Shown piece by piece: positions 51,630 to 59,908 of a stretch of DNA of 64,000 nt. The translations under genes were made by a program, and so were the position numbers. Source of the stretch: WHSV01 sp050693895 (GTDB taxonomy: Bacteria > Actinomycetota > CADDZG01 > WHSQ01); assembly GCA_050693895.1 (NCBI GenBank), contig JBOGWS010000009.1:16763-80762 (forward strand). The letters are read 5' to 3'. The notes under the pieces were generated by a model that was not told where the DNA came from, ran no database searches, and saw only the letters and a list, made by a program, of their open reading frames with translations. Every line of letters starts with the position of its first letter. Position 1 is the stretch's first letter.

Positions 51630-53947
51630 ACGGGGCCCGGACTCCCACGAGAGAAAGAACCGTCGCGCCCCCGGTGCGCGGCGGCGTGGGGGACAGCGCT
51701 CGTCGGCAGGACGCGGTGCCCAAGGTCAAAGGGGAGTTCGCGTTCTCCTCCGACCTCTGGGCCGAAGGGATGCTGTGGGGGGCCACGGTGCGGAGTCCGC
51801 ATCCTCGCGCCTCGATCCGGTCACTCGACATCACCGATGCATTGATGGTCTCGGGCGTCCACGCCGTGCTGACACACGAAGACGTGCCCGGTCGAAACCT
51901 CTACGGAATGGAGATCGCCGACCAGCCGGTGTTGGCGTGGGATGAGGTTCGTTACGAAGGTGAGCCGGTCGCACTCGTCGCCGCCGATCACCCCGAGATA
52001 GCGCGGCGAGCGGCCGAGCAGGCGCACGTGCATTACGAGGAGCTCGCGCCCCTGGTGGATCCAGAGAAGGCGATCGAGCCCGATGCACCCAAGCTCCACC
52101 CGTCGGGCAACTTGATCCGCCACGCGCGTATTCGTCGCGGCGACCCGTCGGCGAGGGCCGAGGTGGTGGTCGAAGGAACCTACGAGACGGCCATGCAGGA
52201 CCAGGCTTTCCTCGGACCCGAGTCCGGACTCGCCGTTCCCGCGGAGGACGGCGGTATCGACCTCTACGTCGCCACACAGTGGCTTCACGTCGACCTGGAA
52301 CAGCTCGCAGCCGGTCTCGGGCTACCGCAGGACAAGGTTCGCATCACACTTGCAGGGGTCGGCGGCGCGTTCGGAGCGAGGGAGGACCTGTCGATGCAGA
52401 TTCACTGCTGCATGCTGGCCCTTCATACCGGCAGGCCCGTGAAGATGATGTACTCGCGCGAGGAGTCCTTCTTCGGGCACGTGCACAGGCATCCGGCGCG
52501 CATGCACTATGAGCACGGCGCGACGAAAGAAGGTGAACTCGTCTACGTCAAGGCGCGCATCGTTCTCGACGGCGGAGCCTACGCTTCGTCCTCGACGGCG
52601 GTGTGCGCGAACGCGACTGCCTTCGCGTGCGGGCCCTACGAGGTGCCCAACGTCGAGGTCGACGGGCTCGCCGTTTACACGAACAACCCGCCGTGCGGCG
52701 CAATGCGAGGTTTCGGAGCGGTACAGGCCTGTTTCGCCTACGAGTCCCAGATGGACAAGCTCGCCCGAGCGCTCGACATGGATCCCGTCGAGCTCAGGAT
52801 GAAGAATGCGATGACCACTGGATCGACGATGCCGACGGGTCAGGTCGTCGAGGGACCGGCACCGGTGGCGGAGCTACTCCGGCGCGTAAAGGAGATGCCG
52901 CTTCCGCCCCAGCTACTCACGACGCCTCTGGATCTCCGTGCCCTCCCCGGGGGAGTTGCCAACACAACGCACGGCGAGGGAATCAAGCGTGGCGTCGGCT
53001 ATGGGATCGGGGTAAAGAATGTCGCATTCTCCGAGGGCTTCGATGATTTTGCCACCGCTCGCGTGCGTCTGTTTGCCGCCGGGGGCGAGCCGCACGTCGA
53101 GGTACACAGCGCCGCGGCGGAGGTGGGTCAGGGGGTCGGCATCGTCCAAATCCAAATCGCTCGCACCGAGCTCGGCGTCGAGAGCGTGATCCTGCTGCCG
53201 GCCGATACGACGGTCGGCTCAGCCGGGTCCTCATCCGCGTCGCGCCAGACATGGATGACCGGGGGCGCGGTCAGAAGCGCGTGCGAGGCCGTGCGTTCAC
53301 GCCTCCTGGAGCGAGCCGGGGAGCAACTCGACGAGGTACCGGCGCACCTCTCCCTGGAGGGGGGCAAGGTCGTATCCCCGAGCGGGATGGAGGTCTCGAT
53401 CGTGGATGTGCTAGGGCGGGACTCAATCGAGGAAACTCGCGAGTACCGACATCGCAAGACCTACCCGATGGATCCCGAAACCGGGCAGGGCGATGCGCAC
53501 GTCGCGTTTGCCTTCGCCGCGCACCGCGCGATTGTCGACGTCGATACCGAGCTCGGGCTCGTGCGGGTCGTCGAGCTCGCAACGGCGCAGGACGTCGGAA
53601 AGGCGATCAATCCGCTCGCGGTCGAGGGTCAGATCGAGGGAGGAAGCGCGCAGGGACTTGGACTCGCCCTTATGGAAGAGATCCAGGTGGGCAACGGCCG
53701 TATTCGCAATCCATCATTCACCGACTACCTGATACCGACGGTGCTCGACATGCCACCCATGAGGATCGACGTGCTCGAGCTCGGCGACCCGGATGCCCCC
53801 TACGGTTTGAAGGGTGTCGGGGAGCCACCGACGATCTCTTCGACGCCTGCGGTGATCGCCGCTCTTAGAAATGCGACCGGTAGGACGTTGCGGCGCGCGC
53901 CCGTGCGGCCGGAGGACATCGTGGGACTTGAAAGGGAGACGCTATGA
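51626..53947 (+). CDS. Xanthine dehydrogenase family molybdopterin-binding subunit
   Basis: A 773-residue molybdopterin subunit. Landmarks are the N-terminal domain (KVKGEFAFSSDLWAEGMLWG), GVGGAFGAREDLSMQIHCC, NPPCGAMRGFGAVQ, EVGQGVGIVQIQIA, and the catalytic Glu733 in GLKGVGEPPTISSTPAV. With the two preceding subunits it forms a complete three-subunit hydroxylase for xanthine, hypoxanthine or a related purine. The TTG start overlaps the deaminase stop (TTGA) and its own stop overlaps the adenine deaminase start (ATGA). Confidence 0.94.
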   Translation: MNGARTPTRERTVAPPVRGGVGDSARRQDAVPKVKGEFAFSSDLWAEGMLWGATVRSPHPRASIRSLDITDALMVSGVHAVLTHEDVPGRNLYGMEIADQPVLAWDEVRYEGEPVALVAADHPEIARRAAEQAHVHYEELAPLVDPEKAIEPDAPKLHPSGNLIRHARIRRGDPSARAEVVVEGTYETAMQDQAFLGPESGLAVPAEDGGIDLYVATQWLHVDLEQLAAGLGLPQDKVRITLAGVGGAFGAREDLSMQIHCCMLALHTGRPVKMMYSREESFFGHVHRHPARMHYEHGATKEGELVYVKARIVLDGGAYASSSTAVCANATAFACGPYEVPNVEVDGLAVYTNNPPCGAMRGFGAVQACFAYESQMDKLARALDMDPVELRMKNAMTTGSTMPTGQVVEGPAPVAELLRRVKEMPLPPQLLTTPLDLRALPGGVANTTHGEGIKRGVGYGIGVKNVAFSEGFDDFATARVRLFAAGGEPHVEVHSAAAEVGQGVGIVQIQIARTELGVESVILLPADTTVGSAGSSSASRQTWMTGGAVRSACEAVRSRLLERAGEQLDEVPAHLSLEGGKVVSPSGMEVSIVDVLGRDSIEETREYRHRKTYPMDPETGQGDAHVAFAFAAHRAIVDVDTELGLVRVVELATAQDVGKAINPLAVEGQIEGGSAQGLGLALMEEIQVGNGRIRNPSFTDYLIPTVLDMPPMRIDVLELGDPDAPYGLKGVGEPPTISSTPAVIAALRNATGRTLRRAPVRPEDIVGLERETL

Positions 53948-55662
53948 CCGACCGGGCTCGTCTCATCGCGGTGGCCAGGGGTGACGCCGCGCCCGACCTC
54001 GTTGTGCGCGGGGCGCGTGTGTTCGCGGCCTTCACCAAGGAATGGCTGGACGTCGACGTCGCGGTGGCGGAGGGACGGGTGGCCGGGCTCGGCAGTTTCG
54101 AGGGCGGCGAGATCGTCGACGGGCGGGATCAGTATCTCGTTCCCGGTTTCATCGACGCCCACGTCCATATCGAGTCGTCGAAGCTGATGGTGGACGAGTT
54201 CGCGCGCGCGGTTCTTCCGCACGGCACTACTGCCGTGGTAACGGATCCCCACGAGATCGCGAACGTGCTCGGCACCGACGGAATCCACTGGTTGCTCGAC
54301 GTCTGCGAGGGGCTGCCACTCGAGGTCTTCGTGATGGCTTCTTCCTGCGTGCCGGCCAGTCCGTTCGAATCCCCACGCAGGTCCCTCACAAGCGGGGACA
54401 TGGAGTCGATCCTGAGACGCAGCCACGCGCTCGGGGTCGCCGAGATGATGAACTTTCCCGCGGTGATTGCGGGAGCCTCAGACGAACTCGAGAAACTCGC
54501 AGTCAAGGGAGCGACGCACGTGGACGGCCATGCCCCCGGGGTGCGCGGTCGCTCGCTCGACGCGTATCTCGCGGCTGGTATCCGTTCGGATCACGAGTCG
54601 ACCACCTACGAGGAGGCTCTCGAGAAGCGCCGAAAGGGAATGTGGGTATTGATCCGAGAGGCGTCGAACGCTCGCAACCTGATCGATCTCCTGCCCCTGG
54701 TGAAGGACTACGGCCCCGAGAACTGCGCCTTTTGCACCGACGATCGCGAGCCGGACTTCCTCGTGAGGGAGGGCCACATCAACCACATGTGCCGGCTGGC
54801 GGTTGACCACGGACTTGCACCGGAGGACGCGATCCTGCTGGCCTCGCTACACCCTGCTCGCTACCACGGGCTGACGGACATGGGTGCGGTCGCGCCCGGG
54901 TTCAAGGCCGATTTCTTCCTCATGCCAGACCTCGAGCACTTCGCGCCGACGCACGTCTTCAAAGAGGGAGCGCTGGTGGTGTCCGACGGCAAAGTCCTGC
55001 CGTTCGAGGGCCGCGACGTGCCCATGTGGGTTCGGCGGTCCGTTCGGAACGCACCCGTGAGCTCGCAGGATCTGCGGATCCCGTCGAGCGGGAGCGAACT
55101 GCGTGTCATCGAGGTCATCCCCGAACAGTTGCTAACGAGGGCACGCGCCGAGGCACCGAGTCTTGACGATGGGGCGGCGGTCGCCGACCCGAATCGTGAC
55201 CTTGCCAAGATCGCGGTCGTCGAACGCCATCACGCAACCGGGCGGATCGGCAAGGGCTTCGTCACCGGTTTCGGGCTTCAACGCGGTGCGTTCGCGTCCT
55301 CCGTCGCCCACGACGCGCACAACATCGTTGTCGTCGGAGTTTCCGACGACGACATGGCGAGATGCGTTCGTCGTCTCGAAGAGGTCGGCGGTGGCATCGT
55401 GGCCGTCGACGATGGCCGAGTGGCAGGAGAGCTGGCCCTTCCCGTCGCCGGTCTGCTTTCCGATGAACCGGTCGAGACCGTGGTTGAGCGCATGGACCGT
55501 CTCCATGAGGTCCTTGCGGACATGGGCGTGAAGATCCCCTCACCATTCATGACGCTGAGCTTCCTCGCCCTGTCGGTGATCCCCTCGCTGAAGATCACCG
55601 ACCGAGGGCTGATAGACGTGGACCGTTTCGAGATCGTTCCGCTCGAGGTCGACTCTGACTAA
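53944..55662 (+). CDS. ade: Adenine deaminase
   Basis: A 572-residue enzyme of normal AdeC length. The first metal motif is GFIDAHVHIESSKLM, followed by TTAVVTDPHEIANVLG, SCVPASPFE, GHAPGVRG, and the second half of the chain (GKGFVTGFGLQRGAFASSVAHDAHNIVVVG), which is specific to this family. It converts adenine to hypoxanthine with release of ammonia and so feeds the xanthine dehydrogenases upstream. It is the last gene of the plus-strand operon and overlaps the convergent permease gene by 4 bases. Confidence 0.96.
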   Translation: MTDRARLIAVARGDAAPDLVVRGARVFAAFTKEWLDVDVAVAEGRVAGLGSFEGGEIVDGRDQYLVPGFIDAHVHIESSKLMVDEFARAVLPHGTTAVVTDPHEIANVLGTDGIHWLLDVCEGLPLEVFVMASSCVPASPFESPRRSLTSGDMESILRRSHALGVAEMMNFPAVIAGASDELEKLAVKGATHVDGHAPGVRGRSLDAYLAAGIRSDHESTTYEEALEKRRKGMWVLIREASNARNLIDLLPLVKDYGPENCAFCTDDREPDFLVREGHINHMCRLAVDHGLAPEDAILLASLHPARYHGLTDMGAVAPGFKADFFLMPDLEHFAPTHVFKEGALVVSDGKVLPFEGRDVPMWVRRSVRNAPVSSQDLRIPSSGSELRVIEVIPEQLLTRARAEAPSLDDGAAVADPNRDLAKIAVVERHHATGRIGKGFVTGFGLQRGAFASSVAHDAHNIVVVGVSDDDMARCVRRLEEVGGGIVAVDDGRVAGELALPVAGLLSDEPVETVVERMDRLHEVLADMGVKIPSPFMTLSFLALSVIPSLKITDRGLIDVDRFEIVPLEVDSD

Positions 55663-57077
55663 GTGAGGTAGAGCCTCACGTAGAAGATTCCGAAGTACAC
55701 GACGAAGGCCACAGCCGCGATGTACATCATCGGGTGGACTTCGGAGGCCTTACCTCGTGCCAGCTTGAGGAAAACGTAGGAGACGAACCCCGCCCCGATG
55801 CCGTTGGTGATCGAGTACGTGAACGGCATCACGACGATCGTGAGAAACGCCGGAATGGCGAGCTCGATATCGTCCCAGGGAACATGACGGATGTTCGTCA
55901 TCATCAGAAACCCGACGATGACCAGTGCCGGAGCGGCCGCTTCGAAAGGGATTATCTGGGCGAGAGGCGAGAAGAAGATCGAGAGCAGGAACAAGACTCC
56001 GACCACGACCGCCGTGAGACCGGTGCGGCCTCCCTCGGCGATCCCCGAAGCGCTCTCGATATAGGTCGTGTTGGAGGAGGCCGAGAACGCGCCTCCCAGG
56101 GCCGCGGCACCGGAATCCACCGCCAGCACGCGGCCGACGTCGGGAAGGCGGCCCTCTTCATCTAGCAGCTTGGCCTCGCGGCCCAGGCCGATGGCGGTGC
56201 CCATGGTGTCGAAGAAGTCGGACAGCATGATGGTGAAGATGGCGAGGATCGCGGCGATGAGTCCCAGCTCGGCAAAGAATCCCAAGGAGAAGTTCCCGAT
56301 CAGATCGAAGTTCTCCGCTGCGGGAAAGTCGGCGATGCTGCCGTAGTTGGCCTTGCCCCCGAACGCCTCGCCGTCGAGGAAGGCTTCGTTGACGATCACC
56401 GCCGCGATCGTGGTCGCGACGATGCCGATCAGAAGCGCTCCCTTCATCCTCCGCGAGAACAAAAAGAGCGTAAGCAAGAGACCAAAGAGAAAGACGCCGA
56501 TCGGCCATCCCTGGAGCTCGTTGGCCGCGCCCAACTGTAGAGGTGGGTTCGGCAGTGTCGTGGTTGTGACGAATCCTGCGTCGACGAAACCGATGACCGC
56601 GATGAACAGCCCGATCCCCACGGCGATGGAGTGCTTGAGTGGCAGCGGAACCGATTCCATGACCGCCTGCCTGAACTTGGTGAGCACGAGTATCAGGATG
56701 ACGATGCCCTCGACCACGATGACCCCCATGGCCTCGGGCCACGTCAGCTGCGAGCCCCCGACCAGTTGGAAGGCCACAACCGCATTCAAGCCGAGCCCAG
56801 CCGCGATGGCGAAGGGATAGTTCGAGAAGACTCCCATCGCGATGGTGGAGAGACCGGCGGCGAGGGCGGTCACGGTCAGGACCGCCGCCGGCGCGAGAGT
56901 GACGCCGTCGCGGTCGGGACCCGAGAGGATCAGGGGATTTAGGAACAAGATGTAGGCCATCGTCATGAACGTCGTGAGCCCGGCGATGACCTCGGTGCGA
57001 ATGCTGGAGCCTCGCTCGGTGATCTTGAAATAGCCGTCGAGGCCGCCTCCACGCGTGCCTGTCTTGACCACGTTCAT
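55659..57077 (-). CDS. NCS2-family adenine/guanine/hypoxanthine permease (AzgA/PbuG-like)
   Basis: A 472-residue transporter with about 12-14 membrane segments. It begins YFKITERGSSIRTEVIAGLTTFMTMAYILFLNP, the signature of the AzgA-type purine permeases, and also shows FAIAAGLGLNAVVAF, SDFFDTMGTAIGLG and ALGGAFSASSNTTYIESASGIAEGGRTGL. It should import purine bases by proton symport and supply the island. GAAGGGGG precedes the ATG. Its gene points toward the island from the right and has a separate promoter region. Confidence 0.95.
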   Translation of the reverse strand: MNVVKTGTRGGGLDGYFKITERGSSIRTEVIAGLTTFMTMAYILFLNPLILSGPDRDGVTLAPAAVLTVTALAAGLSTIAMGVFSNYPFAIAAGLGLNAVVAFQLVGGSQLTWPEAMGVIVVEGIVILILVLTKFRQAVMESVPLPLKHSIAVGIGLFIAVIGFVDAGFVTTTTLPNPPLQLGAANELQGWPIGVFLFGLLLTLFLFSRRMKGALLIGIVATTIAAVIVNEAFLDGEAFGGKANYGSIADFPAAENFDLIGNFSLGFFAELGLIAAILAIFTIMLSDFFDTMGTAIGLGREAKLLDEEGRLPDVGRVLAVDSGAAALGGAFSASSNTTYIESASGIAEGGRTGLTAVVVGVLFLLSIFFSPLAQIIPFEAAAPALVIVGFLMMTNIRHVPWDDIELAIPAFLTIVVMPFTYSITNGIGAGFVSYVFLKLARGKASEVHPMMYIAAVAFVVYFGIFYVRLYLT

Positions 57078-57226
57078 CCCCCTTCGAGTCCTGTCTTGTA
57101 CCCCGGGCGCGGGAGACGATGATCGGCTCCGCGCGAGCGGCGATTTGAACCGACTCCATCTTCATATCAAGGCGAGCCTGGAGAAGAAAGGATTCTTCGG
57201 CCTCGAGGACCGTAGGGTGGGCGCGG

Positions 57227-57988
57227 ATGGGTCGGGAGCGTTTGGAGATCGAGTTCGGCCGACACGCCGGCTGGATAGTCGAAGCGATCGAGGCTCATGG
57301 CCTCGACGCGATACCGGCGGCGTGTCGCGGCGCGGGTGATCCGACCTTGTTCGGTGTCCTCGCCGATGCCATGGGGGCCCGGCCCGGCGCGTTGGTGCTC
57401 GACGTCGGCTGCGGCATCGGCGGACCGGGTGCCTGGCTCGCATCCGAGCGACGCTGCGACGTCGTGGGGATCGATGTGATGGAAGAACCGGTGCGCGGGT
57501 TGAAGCGGCTCTTCCCTCGACTTCGCACCGTCGTCGCAACTTCCCGGGCGTTACCGTTTCGGAACGAAACCTTCGACGCGACCTGGGCGATCGGAGTCAT
57601 CGAGACCATCGCGCACAAGAGCGAAGCACTGAGAGAACTCTCCCGGGTATTGGTCCCCGAGGGCCGGCTGGCCGCCTATACCTTTGTCTCGACCGAGAGC
57701 AGGATCGACGACGCCCCGATGGCGGACCGTTTTCAACCACTCGAAACGTTGGTCGAGGACTTCGAGAGCGGTGGATTCCGCATCCTCAACACCGAGCCCA
57801 CCACACTTGCTGGGCCCCCCGCCGCTTGGCGCGATGCTCAGAACTCGGCGCTGGCACATGCAAACCGGTTGCATCGCGACGATCCCGCTCACGAGACGGT
57901 AGACCGGGAGCGACAAAAATTCGCGCGACTGTTCACCTCGGGCGAGATCCAGGCATGGGTGATCATCGGAGCAAAGGAGGACCCATGA
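57227..57988 (+). CDS. SAM-dependent class I methyltransferase
   Basis: A 253-residue methyltransferase. The SAM-binding motif is VLDVGCGIGGPGAWLA at about residues 57-72, then VVGIDVMEEPV, and RALPFRNETFDATWAIGVIETI. The pattern resembles C-methyl, sterol and ubiquinone-type methyltransferases, and the substrate cannot be told. The stop overlaps the start of the pterin dehydratase gene (ATGA), so the two are coupled. Confidence 0.87.
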   Translation: MGRERLEIEFGRHAGWIVEAIEAHGLDAIPAACRGAGDPTLFGVLADAMGARPGALVLDVGCGIGGPGAWLASERRCDVVGIDVMEEPVRGLKRLFPRLRTVVATSRALPFRNETFDATWAIGVIETIAHKSEALRELSRVLVPEGRLAAYTFVSTESRIDDAPMADRFQPLETLVEDFESGGFRILNTEPTTLAGPPAAWRDAQNSALAHANRLHRDDPAHETVDRERQKFARLFTSGEIQAWVIIGAKEDP

Positions 57989-58308
57989 TCGAGCTCGCCA
58001 ACGAGCATCCGCACGAGTATCCCAGCGGGTCCCCGGCGCTCGCTGCGGATGAGGTGGCCGAGCTGGTTTCTCAGGTGCCGGAATGGACCATCGCGGATGG
58101 AAAACTCGCGCGGACGTTCACCTTCAAGGACTTCCGAAGAGCCTTCTCGTTTCTAACAAGCGTCGCCCTGCTTGCAGAGGCAGAGGGCCATCACCCGGAC
58201 ATGCTTTGCTCCTGGAACCGGGTTGACCTCCACTTCTGGACGCACACGGTCGACGGTCTCACCCGCAACGACTTCATCATGGCAGCGAAGATCGATCGGT
58301 TGCCGTGA
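57985..58308 (+). CDS. Pterin-4a-carbinolamine dehydratase
   Basis: A 107-residue protein of normal size for this family. The active-site motif GHHPDMLCSWNRVDLHFWTHTVDGLTRND holds the His-His-Pro and the later His of 4a-hydroxytetrahydrobiopterin dehydratase. It regenerates pterin cofactors. Bacterial copies without an aromatic amino acid hydroxylase nearby, as here, may act in molybdopterin or other pterin metabolism. AAAGGAGGACCC before the ATG is an excellent ribosome site. Confidence 0.95.
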   Translation: MIELANEHPHEYPSGSPALAADEVAELVSQVPEWTIADGKLARTFTFKDFRRAFSFLTSVALLAEAEGHHPDMLCSWNRVDLHFWTHTVDGLTRNDFIMAAKIDRLP

Positions 58309-58354
58309 GCCAGATGCGAATCGGACACCAGTTCAGTTGTTGCAAGGCACGACC

Positions 58355-58957
58355 ATGACGGAGAGCAGGGCTCGGCCGGCGGTGGCCCTCGTGCGCCACG
58401 GCGAGACCGAGTGGAGCAAGAGCGGCCGTCACACCGGCCGGACCGACGTTCCCCTCACCGAGGCCGGCCGGGCCCAGGCGAGCGTTCTCGGGGAAATGCT
58501 TGCCGGATGGCGCAAGGCCTACGCGCTTACCAGCCCACTCCAACGCGCTGCCGAAACCTGTCGCCTCGCGGGTTTTGCGCATAGCTGCGAGAAGGTCGAC
58601 GAACTGAGGGAGTGGGACTACGGCGCATACGAGGGAAGAACGACGAGAGCCATTCGGGAGGAGATCCCAGGGTGGAGTATCTGGACTCACCCGGTCGTGA
58701 AGGGTGAGTCCGTCGACGAGGTGGGGGAGCGCGCAGACCGCGTGATCGAACGCCTTAGAGACGAGGGGCAGGACATGGTTGTGTTCGCACACGGCCACCT
58801 CCTGCGAATCCTTGCGGCGCGTTGGTGCGGGCTCACGGCCACCCACGGGAGGTTCCTCGCTCTGGATACTGCGACCTTCTCTCTGCTGGGTTACGAAAGA
58901 GAAACCCCCGTCGTACGGATGTGGAACGCTCCAAATCGGCCGCCAGCGGCGGGCTGA
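58355..58957 (+). CDS. Histidine phosphatase family protein (phosphoglycerate-mutase-like)
   Basis: A 200-residue phosphatase. The catalytic RHG motif is ALVRHGETEWSKSGRHTGRTDVPL, LTSPLQRAAETCRLAG has the conserved Arg, LREWDYGAYEG the acid, and VVFAHGHLLRILAARW the second His. Acid-phosphatase-type activity on a small phosphoester is expected. It lies 46 bases after the pterin dehydratase gene and may share its transcript. Confidence 0.93.
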   Translation: MTESRARPAVALVRHGETEWSKSGRHTGRTDVPLTEAGRAQASVLGEMLAGWRKAYALTSPLQRAAETCRLAGFAHSCEKVDELREWDYGAYEGRTTRAIREEIPGWSIWTHPVVKGESVDEVGERADRVIERLRDEGQDMVVFAHGHLLRILAARWCGLTATHGRFLALDTATFSLLGYERETPVVRMWNAPNRPPAAG

Positions 58958-58990
58958 GTGCTTCTCGTTCGTGGCGATCATCGGCGCGGG

Positions 58991-59668
58991 TCAGCCGGTG
59001 CCGTTTACCTCCGCGAGCATCACGGCGATGCGCCCGAGCTCGATGCGTTGGTCGGCGTCGACGTGGTTGGCGAACTGGAAGACCTCCGGTTCCTCGCCCC
59101 CTCCGGCGTCGAAGAGTTCGGAGACCATCTGCAGAGCCCCCTCGTGGTGGCGCTGCATGAAGCTGAGGAACAAGCGATCGAACTCGTGGCCCGAGGCCGC
59201 CCGCAGCTCGGCGAGTTCGGCGTCGGTGAGCATGCCCGGCATGCCTTCGCCGTGGGCGTGGTGCGTCTGCGCGGCCTCGATGTCCGGCACCTCCTCGCCG
59301 CGCGCCGTGAGCCACGACGTCATGACCGCGATCTCATCTCGTTGGGAGATCTCCATCCGCTCGGCGAACAGTGAGAGGTCTTTGAGGGCGGAGCGCTTTG
59401 GAACAAGACTCGTCATCTCGAGCGCCTGCCCGTGGTGGATGATCATGCCCTGCATGAAAGCGACGTCAAGCTGGATGTATGTCGGTGGCTGGATGTCGAG
59501 CTCTTCGACCTCTTCGGCGGTGAGCTCCCTGCCGGATTCACCCGGCGCGCCCGGCTGGACCACCCGGGGGGCGTCTGCGTCCCCGGTGTCCACCGAGTCC
59601 GTGCAGCCGCTGACAAGGACCGCGAGCATCGCCGGGAGCAGCAGGCAGATACTTGATCTGCGAGTCAT
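58991..59668 (-). CDS. DUF305 lipoprotein (His/Met-rich)
   Basis: A 225-residue lipoprotein. The signal peptide ends with a lipobox VLVSGC. The body carries the paired DUF305 motifs FMQGMIIHHGQALEMTSLV and FLSFMQRHHEGALQMVSEL, ferritin-like helices rich in His and Met that suggest binding of copper or iron. HHAHGEGMPGM in between adds more His and Met. The Met at 59668 is preferred because it begins the signal peptide. It is divergent from the LVIVD-type protein. Confidence 0.9.
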   Translation of the reverse strand: MTRRSSICLLLPAMLAVLVSGCTDSVDTGDADAPRVVQPGAPGESGRELTAEEVEELDIQPPTYIQLDVAFMQGMIIHHGQALEMTSLVPKRSALKDLSLFAERMEISQRDEIAVMTSWLTARGEEVPDIEAAQTHHAHGEGMPGMLTDAELAELRAASGHEFDRLFLSFMQRHHEGALQMVSELFDAGGGEEPEVFQFANHVDADQRIELGRIAVMLAEVNGTG

Positions 59669-59773
59669 CTCTGTGGCGGCCCTCCCGTGGGGCGGACCGA
59701 CCGTGCGGCGGCGGTCATTTGAGGGGGAACGGGAGGACCTGACCATGCGCGGATGGTACCGGAAGCCACCTTC

Positions 59774-59800
59774 TTGTCATCATCGCATTGAGGATATAGA
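59774..59800 (+). promoter_or_regulatory. Candidate promoter of the LVIVD-type gene
   Basis: TTGTCA and TATAGA stand 15 bases apart, shorter than ideal, in the 240-base divergent gap. GGTTGG-N7-CCAACC (59816-59834) lies just downstream and could be an operator. Confidence 0.35.
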
Positions 59801-59908
59801 TTTCGCAGGCACAACGGTTGGGCGTGGGCCAACCTTTGCTCGGGCAGTCCACGACTCGCGGGTGGGTCATGAACGTGCACCTGCACGGATGGAAGGGTGG
59901 GTCGAATC

